Below, in pieces: positions 57,201-64,000 of a DNA stretch of 64,000 bases; within the stretch, counting starts at the first letter, position 1, and every line of letters begins with the position of its first letter. The notes beneath the pieces were generated by a model, which saw only the letters and a program-made list of their open reading frames with translations, had not been told where the DNA came from and did no database searches. A program made the translations under genes and the position numbers. The DNA lies in the NCBI GenBank assembly GCA_022575985.1, contig JAKSXM010000007.1, positions 126,501-190,500 on the forward strand, given 5' to 3'. The stretch is from Anagrus nilaparvatae. Its lineage: Eukaryota > Arthropoda > Insecta > Hymenoptera > Mymaridae.

Positions 57201-59029
57201 GTTTTAGCTTTTTTTTTGCATTTTACCTCGGACGTTCGTAAGACCTTAAGCTTCTGAAAATAAAAGCTATATTCGGGATCTATAGAGGAAAAAAAATAGC
57301 TTTTTTAAAAAGCTTTTTTATATTGAAGCTAAAAGAGCTCTTGCTATGCGATTTTAAGATCATTTTTTGGAATCAGGAATCAGTGTTTTTGTGATTAGCT
57401 GACGACATCAGAAACTAGAAGCTATAACCCAAGCTTTGAACCAAGCTTGCTTTTTATTCATCGAGTTGTTCCAGAAGCTTACTAGCTTTTTAGTTTACTT
57501 TTAGGTATCGAAAATCAGTTTTTTGCTCTACAAAGAGTTGATGAAATTACTTGAAATCGAAAACCCTGCAACTAGATCTGATTTCAAAAAGCTTGGTCCA
57601 AGGGATGCTTTATTCATCGAGTAGGTTTTGAGATTTTGAGAATACAGCTTCTCGAACGTACATTCCTACACACACCAAGGCAAGCGAAGCATTTAGAGGC
57701 ATCGGAATGACCTGGGGAGCAAGCTTCTCAGGAGCTGGACAGCTTAGAGACGCTTCCGAGCTTTGACCTGAGAAGCTTGTAAGGCACTATTTCATTTTGT
57801 ATACTATTTTAGTTATGCTTTTTGCACTAAGCAAGCGCTGATTTAGTACTAGCTTTAGCACCAGGGATATCAAGTCTTATTACATTGTGAGATCCCATTC
57901 TTCCTAGCTGTTTGATTTTATCTTGTGTTATTGAAATTTGTTTCAAATACCAATCCTTTGCACTTTCAACAGCATTTAGCCCTTGAATCAAAAGCTCCTT
58001 TTCTTGTTCGACTTGTTTTATCTTTTTTAACTGTAAATTGCTTGCTACTATACTGGACGGTATATTCTTGATAAGCTAGTAGAAGCTATACTCACCATGT
58101 TGTAATCGATTCCGCTTTGTAACGTGTGTCTTCTTGGTTCTCTTCTTCTATTGAAAGGCTTTTTCACTTGTACATCTTTTGTAGCTTCTTGATTCAGGTT
58201 AGAAACTTGGAGTGCTTCTAAAGCGCTTTTATTGTTCATAGTAACTCTAGCTTTCCAATTTGGTAATGCTGAACAAACTCCTAAGCTATTAAAATTTCTA
58301 TCTGGACTAAAGATTCTATCAACAGCTGCTCCTGTACGAGGAGGCTTTGGAGGTCCATGCGCAGCATTAACTATTTAACAACAAGAGTTTAAGCAGCATT
58401 TGTAGAAGCGAAATGCTTGATATACTTAGCTAAAGCTAAAGCGCTTACCTTTCACAGAGCTTGATTGATTACCACTTCTAGAGTCAGCATTTGCTTGAGA
58501 GCTCCTTGCATCTTCACCAGCCAACTGTGGCATACTAAACGTTCTCTGCTGAGGAATGATGTTATTTGGTCTTACAGCTGCAGTATTGCATGATGTCCAT
58601 GTAACTTGCTTTTGAACATCAAAGTTTGAAGCAGAAGCCGATCTGTTTCGTTGAGAAGCATCTGCTTCTCTTGATCCTACTTTTGCTTGAGAAGCCAATA
58701 AGCTTGCCTTTAATCCAGTACAAAACGCATCAAAGCTTAGAATTCCATTTGCAGGAGTAACACTTTTTAATCCTTCGAGAACTCCTTTTGGCAAACCAGA
58801 AGATCCATCATCACGCCAGAGTGCTTCAATTTCGGAGTAACTGATGTAACCTATATTTGAAATTCACACTTATCAAGCTATAAGCATAATAAGCTTTTAC
58901 AAAGGCTTATACGCTTTGCTGCTTACCTGTTGCTTGATCATCCATGATGTCAAAAAGCATGCGCATGGCTGAAATAAAGCTTCTTGGTAGTTCATAGTTG
59001 CTTGCTGTTAAAAGCCGGGTCATTTTCAT
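51014..59029 (-). CDS. SAPCD2-like protein (suppressor APC domain-containing 2), at least five exons
   Basis: The product resembles suppressor APC domain protein 2, a cytoplasmic/cortical protein linked in animals to cell polarity and spindle orientation. Minus-strand exons 59029-58927, 58850-58449, 58370-58096, 58030-57884 and 51226-51014 join in phase to 380 residues. The N terminus (about residues 14-86) is the EF-hand-like module: SFISAMRMLFDIMDDQATGY, SYSEIEALWRDDG, GLPKGVLEGLKSVTPANGIL, SFDAFCTGLKASLL. A Ser/Gln-rich linker follows, then RRREPRRHTLQSGIDYNM and coiled coil (QEKELLIQGLNAVESAKDWY; LGRMGSHN). Exon 5 continues with WTEAQQEKLEFQRARIAEVN and LKQQNQMLTE. An in-frame TAG precedes the first ATG. 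If exon 4 is read through, it stops at 57827 (327-residue form). The true 3' end is unsettled; homology to SAPCD2 is from memory of the family. Confidence 0.78.
51388..51600 (-). mobile_element. GC-rich ~211-bp dispersed repeat, second copy
   Basis: It is an inverted copy of 8352-8562 from TTTTTTGCCCTCCCGGGCGT to CTTGATACTT, with few differences (CCTAGAAGGGC against CCCCCTAGG). It lies in intron 4 of the SAPCD2-like gene, 160 bp from exon 5. Confidence 0.72.
51601..54889. other. SAPCD2-like intron 4, AGCT-rich unique-looking DNA
   Basis: No exon was recognised. A relative of the repeat at 1-690 lies at 52920-53180, where AATT-like positions often read AGCT. Near 54440-54540 a GC patch, GCCGCTTGCGGCAAGC, forms a small hairpin similar to one at 62421-62440. 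Confidence 0.5.
54890..56405. mobile_element. CTAGTTGGCA-family repeat split by a nested insertion
   Basis: From TGTGATGGGTCAAATTTTGG it follows the 34.2 kb copy (AACCGGTGATATTTCACAAC near 55005 and again near 56267) and ends CCAGCTAGTTGGCAG at about 56400. The element at 55441-56258 interrupts it cleanly. Confidence 0.78.
55441..56258. mobile_element. 818-bp hAT-like MITE with poly(C) ends, nested
   Basis: AATATTGT is duplicated at 55433-55440 and 56259-56266 and the uninterrupted host repeat has it once, which fixes the ends. The inverted ends (GGTGCTTCTTCGTTTCCC; inverse GGATCTTCTTCGTTCCCC) each run into 13-14 C and CACCAAATCGC. An 8-bp duplication fits hAT. Inside, three ~100-bp units (55811-56085) share CTACCCCCAAT and CTGTACTCGCAC, two of them followed by TCTGGGGGTCGAGGGGGC. 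No transposase. Confidence 0.85.
56406..57826. other. SAPCD2-like intron 4, gene-proximal part
   Basis: AGCT-rich from about 57230 onward; no exon, RNA or named repeat found. Confidence 0.45.
57827..58030 (-). CDS. SAPCD2-like exon 4 (two possible ends)
   Basis: Acceptor GCAATTTACAG|TTA. The long isoform uses donor CACAAT|GTAATA at 57884 (49 codons); reading on gives RLDIPGAKASTKSALA and TAG at 57827-57829. The donor is weaker than the others in this gene, so both ends may be used. Confidence 0.72.
   Translation of the reverse strand, partial: LKKIKQVEQEKELLIQGLNAVESAKDWYLKQISITQDKIKQLGRMGSHNVIRLDIPGAKASTKSALA
58096..58370 (-). CDS. SAPCD2-like exon 3
   Basis: Acceptor GTTGTTAAATAG|TT and donor AACATG|GTGAGT; 275 nt, ending phase 0. 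It encodes a proline-rich GPPKPPRTG stretch and RRREPRRHTLQSG. Confidence 0.82.
58449..58850 (-). CDS. SAPCD2-like exon 2
   Basis: Acceptor TTTCAAATATAG|GT and donor GAAAG|GTAAGC; 402 nt. It encodes the rest of the EF-hand-like domain and a polar linker (ASQRNRSASASNFDVQKQV; FSMPQLAGEDARSS). Confidence 0.82.
58927..59029 (-). CDS. SAPCD2-like exon 1
   Basis: ATG at 59027-59029 (alternative ATG two codons later), in-frame TAG two codons upstream, donor ACAG|GTAAGC. It encodes the first part of the EF-hand-like domain. Confidence 0.78.
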
Positions 59030-60499
59030 ATGCTACACACTAAGCTACTTTTCAAATGCTAAGCTACTTCTCAGCTGTTTTGACAGGCTAGCTAGCTAAG
59101 CATCTAACAGCTGATTACCAACGCGCTAATTCAGTATAAGTATAAAATGGAAGGGCAAAAGGCTATACGGAAGCCGAGCATTCTTGAAAGCAAAGCTGAA
59201 TACATCAAAGCATAGCATCAGGGGACAAAAAGCCTTTTAGCTTAAAAGCAATTTTGTTATTATTAATACTATGCTAATACCAATATCCTATGCTTATAAA
59301 TGAGAATAAAGCTTATGATTAACTTATACCTATTTCTTTTTAAGCATTGCTTGCTTGCAAAAAAGATCCAGAAAATGCATTTTTTGCATGATTCCGATAA
59401 AAGCTACTTGCCAATTTAGCTTATGGAACTATTTTTTCTGAAACAGATATCATACTAAAAATTTTATAGCTTATGTTGTAATTTTGTAATCATTGATTTC
59501 CTTTATAGGATAAGCAATTATTAAGCTTTTAAATACGCACATTAAATAGTCCTTTCAAACAGACCAAATTGAAGCTTTGAAAATAATGAACTATATATTG
59601 ATCATTTTTTTTCTGAAAAAAATACTTGCTCGGCATTTGAAATATTAATGGGTAATACTTAAAGAAAGAACATTTTTTACTTTCTTAACTATAACTACTT
59701 AAGCTTAATTACTCTAGAAATTCTCAAAATTTTCGAATGAAAGCAATGAAATTAAAAATTGAGAGAATTGAATTATTGGTATAGCTTTTTTTCTGAAAAA
59801 GATATTTGCTTGACTTTTGGAATGCTAATTATATAATCAATGGGTACTTAAGAGTGAACTAATTGCTTCCTAGCTATTATTGTTTATAAAAATTGTTCTT
59901 TCGAATGAAAGCGGTCCCACTTTATTTTTAATTTCAACCCGGGATGAAATTAAAAAATGAAAATATTCATTTTATAACAATAGTTAGCTTCCTAGCTATT
60001 GTTATTTAAACTTTGAGTACTTCCTAACAAATTTACTAACTAAAAAATTTTGAACCACGGAATCGGATAGCCAGAGAAATTTCCTATCCGGGCCTAAGAG
60101 GAAAATTTTTTTTGCAATAAAATAAGAGTCTGAAACAATTTTTAGTAATTTTTGCGCTCTTAAAATTTAAAAAAATAAAAAGCACAAAAAAAAGGAATTT
60201 AGCTGTACAAAATCAAGAAGACCTAGGAGGCTAAAAATTGGGGAGGTAACTTATTTTCGATAGTACTTTGAGGGAAAAATATTTTGGGATTGATATGATG
60301 CATAATTATAACAATATATTTATAAAGTTTATAAAAATATAAATGTAACTATACAATAATTTATTAATAACGTAGTATAACATAATTATATCAAATAAAG
60401 TGAAACAATTTTAGTAATATCATGGCAACAGTGAGTAAAACAGACAATAGTAACAGGAAAAATAAGGAAATATTAAATTTCTAATAACATTAATGCATT
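59030..60499. promoter_or_regulatory. Upstream region of the SAPCD2-like gene
   Basis: The AGCT-rich signature continues to about 59600-59880. TAATTTCAACCCGGGATGAAATTA at about 59928-59951 is a hairpin within a larger mirror of about 59880-59990. No core promoter element can be chosen with confidence; any promoter or 5' non-coding exon should be here. Confidence 0.3.
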
Positions 60500-60830
60500 C
60501 AGTCCTGATAAAACATTATTAAAAGACTGAGTCTTTGTATGTATGACTAGAACTTTTTAAGTACTTTAATAAACCTGCCTTAAAAGAATTAGGTGAATGG
60601 AGGAATCGTATTGATGAAGGGAGAGAATTCCAGCTTTTTGTGCCTTGCACTTGGAATGAGCAGTCACCATGCCATTTTTCAAGTTCAGGGGTTTCTAATT
60701 CACGTGTTATTAACTCACCTCTGGCTGTGAGTCTCTTTGGGAACGTACTTTTTGAAAATGTGAGTTAAGTATTCTGGCTGACGCAAACGAAGGATTTTAT
60801 ATATAATGATGGATGTAAAATATAACTAGT
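60500..60830 (-). pseudogene. Jockey-like LINE C-terminal fragment
   Basis: On the minus strand it reads FQVQGTKSWNSLPSSIRFLH then NSFKAG and KYLKSSSH, parallel to the C terminus of the LINE at 36805-37266, with frame changes upstream (ILRLRQPEYLT-like). It is an older, diverged copy without RT. Confidence 0.8.
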
Positions 60831-62410
60831 TTACATACACTTGAGGAATATTGACCCATATAATAATAATAATAAAATCAAATCAAATAGTTTGTGGATG
60901 TTATTGTTTTTGAATTAAAGTAAAAATTGAAAACTGATAAATAATTTACATTTAAAATGTTTTATGTTATACCTATAATTTATATGCATGCTAAAATATT
61001 ATATTTATTCAATTTTAAGTATTGACCAACTAGTGTAAAAAAATTGACTATTTCTGACCAGTTCATGAATTGGTCAAATTTTTTACTATTTTTTGACCAA
61101 TTCTGAGTACTGGCCCTAGGAACCGCTTATTCATTGAGTAAAACTGCTATTTTATTATTTTTATTGGGCATAAAAAAATTAAAAACAATAAGAAGGTTTT
61201 AAAATGTTCAAGAAGCTTTTATTTGCCATTGTGAGAAAGATGCATTACCATTTCTATGTCAGTGGGGAGAGTTTTATTCGATCGCGCTGAAAAATAATTT
61301 TTGCCGTAGAGGTTCCCTTACCCTTCCTGAACCCATTATCATTTACAAATTCTAGCACAATTCTCAAAAATAATTTTTTTTTTAATCAGGTAGATTTGCA
61401 CACTGAGAAAGGAAAATTGCATTTTATGCATGGGAGCAAAAAAGAATACCCACAATCGCAGTTTATATATGCAATCTGGGCCATTCTTTTTTTGTTTGCT
61501 TCCTTTTGGTTAAAAATGTACAGTATCTTTGTCAGCGGGGAGAAAACGCGTTTTTTTTCGATCGCGCTGCGGTATAAAAAATGTTCTTTCTACCCGCTAT
61601 TGGAAGAAAATTATGTATTATCCATGGGCATAAAAAAAGGAATCCTCTGATAACAGTTAACATGGGGCCTGGCAAATTCTTTATTTTTACGCCCTCGGTT
61701 AAAAATGTAGTGTTGGCCTGAATTTTTCGTATATTAATATTTTTTTGATGATAGGTCCATAATACTTTTTTTTGAGTATTTGTGTTTTTAGGACGGTTTA
61801 ATATGAGTATGAAATCCGTTTTTACCCAAAACGGTTTAAATGCCCGCAATAGGAATTTTTAGGTCATTCTTTACGTATGTTAAAATTTTTTTATCGATTA
61901 CGTTCTTTATGTATTTTGAGTCTGTGAACTCGAATACGGTATCTATTTTCATCCAAAAAGACTCAGTCACAAAAAAAAACTGCAGGTTATTTATTTTGGT
62001 TTCTTAGTCCTTTTTTTTGTACAAGCAGAGAATTTTTAATTCAAACAGACACCATAATATGGTTCAGAAACCCAAAAAACAAAAGTAACAGATAAAAAAG
62101 TTTAAAAAACCGCTAAAGATAACCTCGAAATTCCTATTGTGGGCAACTGGTCCATTTTCGGCGCAAATGGATTTCTTATTCAAATATTCAGAATTCCATA
62201 AATCTTAGGCTGTAAAAGTAAAAAATGCCCGATATCGCGCGTAAATTCTTTAATTTTACGGCCAACTGCTGCAAATTTATCATTGTAAGTGGCAATAAAA
62301 CACTTATTTTTGAATCGGCAAGAAAGCAAGGTTTTTTGCATATTTGATAACTACTAATACTACTATATTAATACTATAAACTTAAGTAACACTACGTTTT
62401 AAAAAAAACC
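60831..62410. repeat. Intergenic DNA with old ~300-bp repeats
   Basis: GATCGCGCTG with preceding GGGGAGA occurs near 61266-61290 and 61538-61570, and phrases such as GGGCATAAAAAAA recur, indicating diverged tandem repeats that also resemble 35.6-35.7 kb (GGGCCATTCTTT). No gene. Confidence 0.5.
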
Positions 62411-62462
62411 ACTAGCGGATTTCCGCTTGCCGCAAGCGAAATTCCGCTTGTAGCTAGCGGAT
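62411..62462. other. GC-rich palindromic patch
   Basis: CTAGCGGATTTCCGCTTG is followed by an inverse-type half and again TTCCGCTTG...CTAGCGG, so both a hairpin (TTCCGCTTGCCGCAAGCGAA) and direct copies exist within 52 bp. Confidence 0.6.
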
Positions 62463-63130
62463 TTTTTTATCTCGTAACACGATTGCTAATTACTTAAAAC
62501 GTAAAGAAAATTTTAAAAAAAATGTTTTTCAACTTTTTTGGGATATGTGTGTATCGGTATAATGAAAGATGAGAAATTTTTTTTAAAAAGAATAGGAAAA
62601 AATTGTTTTTATTAATTTTACAAAAAGACATTTGCAATCGTTTGAATTTTTTCAGTGTAGAACCTTGAATAAATATTTTCTGTTATATATAGGTTTGAAG
62701 GAATTTGGACAAAAGTCAACCTATCGCACCTATATGATCAAAGCTGAGGTGTCACCTGAATGTGCTTTCATGAAGGCCACTCGATTTATTAGTATAACTG
62801 TATATTCTTTAATTCAGCAAAAACTAATAAAAGCTATTTGGAATCACATCAAGACATAAAATTGTATTAATTTTTTTTTTTAAATAAAAAATGATTGTTT
62901 TTAATTAATTTAAGTGTACACCTTATTTGACCCGATTCCTTGATACCCAATATCTTTTATAATCATAAAAATAATTATTTTTACAATATTTTTAAAAAAC
63001 TTTAAAATTATAAACAACATTTTAAAGTATACAAAAATTTCAAAAAAATTTTACAACTTGAAAAAAAAAAAATAATAATAAAAAAGAAAAAAAATTACCG
63101 AAGTCCCGAAAAAATAAGATATGCTGAATT
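62463..63130. other. Intergenic AT-rich DNA
   Basis: A + frame at 62632-62859 (75 residues) has a fairly protein-like C-terminal part (KAEVSPECAFMKATRFISIT) but no family, intron signals or neighbours support it. Otherwise nothing is seen. Confidence 0.4.
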
Positions 63131-63132
63131 CA

Positions 63133-63200
63133 CTACGTAGATTTCTACATAGTTTACTATATAGATTTCTACGTAGTTTTCTATATAGTTTACTACGTAG
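63133..63200. repeat. Palindromic octamers phased at 12 bp
   Basis: CTACGTAG, CTACATAG, CTATATAG, CTACGTAG, CTATATAG and CTACGTAG start at 63133, 63145, 63157, 63169, 63181 and 63193, exactly 12 bp apart, with T/A-rich 4-bp spacers. Five of the six are perfectly self-complementary. Confidence 0.88.
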
Positions 63201-63243
63201 GAAACTGAGTAAAAATTTACACCTGTGCATTAAAAATTTTTAC

Positions 63244-63588
63244 AACCACTTTTACAAGTTTTCGTTCCTATAGGGTGGTTGCTTGTCCTACATCAACTTT
63301 TTCAGTTTACCTTCCAAGTTAGATAAAGCAACCACTATAAGTTTTCGTTCCTATAGGGTGATTTGCTTGTGATATCAAACAAGCAATAAGGCAACCACTT
63401 TTACAATATTTCGTTCCTATATAGTGATTTGCTTGTGATAACTAACAAGCAAAAGCAACCACTTTTACAATTTTTAAATTTTATATGGTTTATTTGTTGT
63501 TATATACATTAAAAATTCTCATGTTATTTTGCATCTATAACAAGCAACCACTTTAACAAGTTTTCGTTCCTATAGGGTGGTTTTCTTG
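63244..63588. repeat. Five-unit array of short inverted-repeat units
   Basis: AACCACT-type starts occur at 63244, 63330, 63393, 63457 and 63545; four units contain TTTCGTTCCTATA and end GTG[GA]TTTGCTTGT-like. The start CAAGCAACCAC and the end GTGGTTGCTTG are inverse of each other, so each unit can fold. Intervening sequences of 20-45 bp differ. Confidence 0.75.
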
Positions 63589-63601
63589 TTATACGTTAAA
63601 A

Positions 63602-63945
63602 TTATCATTTGTCCGCGGACACAAAGTACTTTAACAAGAATTCTCAAGATCATTTGTCCGCGAACATATAGTACTTTAACAAGAATTCACCCTCATAAGA
63701 TCATTTGTCCGCGAACATATAGTACTTTAACAAGAATTCACCCTCATAAGATCATTTGTCCGCGAACATATAGTACTTTAACAAGAATTCTCCCTCATAA
63801 GATCATTTGTCTGCGAACATATAGTACTTTAACAAGAAATCACCCTCATAAGAACATCTGTACGCGGACATATAGTACTTTTACAAGAAATCACCCTCAT
63901 ATTAAGAACATCTGTACGCGGACACAGATTACTTTAACAAAAAGG
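63602..63945. repeat. ~51-bp minisatellite, about seven units
   Basis: GTCCGCG or GTACGCG recurs near 63611, 63656, 63708, 63759, 63810, 63860 and 63914; each unit holds TAGTACTTTAACAAGAAT-like sequence and CACCCTCATAAGA. Because 51 is a multiple of three a 127-codon frame stays open through it (repeating ICPRTYSTLTR), which is a by-product of the repeat. Confidence 0.85.
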
Positions 63946-64000
63946 GTCAGTAGAATATAGTTAACCTGTTTGGTAAACTTGTATTAAATAAATTAGCTGT

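Larger units (their letters stand above)
50760..59880. other. AGCT/AAGCTT-rich compositional domain
   Basis: Across about 9 kb, AGCT, AAGCTT, TAAGCT and GCTTA recur every few tens of bases (for example dense around 51640-51860, 52720-52880, 53560-53880, 54760-54840, 57290-57780, 58860-59110, 59490-59580), while neighbouring 47-50.7 kb and 60-64 kb have very few. The domain coincides with the SAPCD2-like gene. The 54.9-56.4 kb foldback with its nested hAT element lacks the motif, as an intruder would. Confidence 0.7.

Noticed and set aside
63244..63945. CRISPR-like repeat and spacer array
   Set aside because: Repeat spacing is uneven, units are themselves foldable and degenerate, and the window is clearly eukaryotic.
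63577..63960. 127-codon open frame with 17-residue repeats
   Set aside because: The frame stays open only because the DNA repeat is about 51 bp; there is no start context, signal peptide or homology.

Overview
This is eukaryotic, AT-rich, intron-containing DNA that is dense in transposons. A spliced insect-type odorant receptor (7tm_6 family) makes it an insect. Penelope-like elements, an R1-clade LINE and abundant small foldback elements and Helitrons fit a hymenopteran, perhaps a parasitoid wasp; the order is inference. No bacterial, phage or CRISPR feature is present. All calls come from reading the sequence; no search was run.

Three host genes can be supported. (1) A complete odorant receptor on + (15544-20229; five exons, 389 codons, every junction in phase), whose 3.3 kb third intron holds Helitron-like and foldback elements. 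(2) A terminal exon of a PWWP-domain nuclear protein on + (30658-31343) with a polyadenylation signal; its upstream exons are not seen. (3) A gene on - resembling suppressor APC domain-containing protein 2 (exons 1-4 at 59029-57884, fifth exon at 51226-51014 across a 6.7 kb intron).

Layout. 0-3.4 kb: tandem repeats, then a 5'-truncated R1-clade LINE with 16-bp target duplications. 4.4-8.1 kb: two head-to-head copies of a Penelope-like element (PLE1), each with a hammerhead-like motif downstream. 8.1-9.7 kb: foldback repeats, one carrying a GC-rich 211-bp insertion, plus a tRNA-like sequence. 10.6-12.05 kb: a second R1 fragment and an internally deleted Tigger/pogo transposase. 14.8-20.2 kb: Helitrons and the odorant receptor. 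20-28 kb: non-coding, with a piggyBac-like MITE and two tandem Helitrons. 28.7-31.9 kb: BEL/Pao integrase remnant, LINE scrap, 171-bp tandem array, PWWP exon. 33.6-36.2 kb: TIR element. 36.8-43.4 kb: one jockey-like LINE split by about 4.5 kb that holds a degenerate gag, a 1.1 kb foldback palindrome and a second head-to-head Penelope pair (PLE2). 44-50.3 kb: several TIR or foldback elements. 50.8-59.9 kb: the SAPCD2-like gene inside a domain strikingly rich in AGCT/AAGCTT, interrupted by a foldback element that itself holds an 818-bp hAT-like insertion. 60-64 kb: LINE scrap and three small patterned arrays.

Most interesting: the AGCT-rich domain coextensive with one gene; the repeated head-to-head arrangement of both Penelope families and the hammerhead-like motifs near their 3' ends; the mobile GC-rich 211-bp sequence with an internal empty site; and palindromic octamers phased at exactly 12 bp near the right edge.
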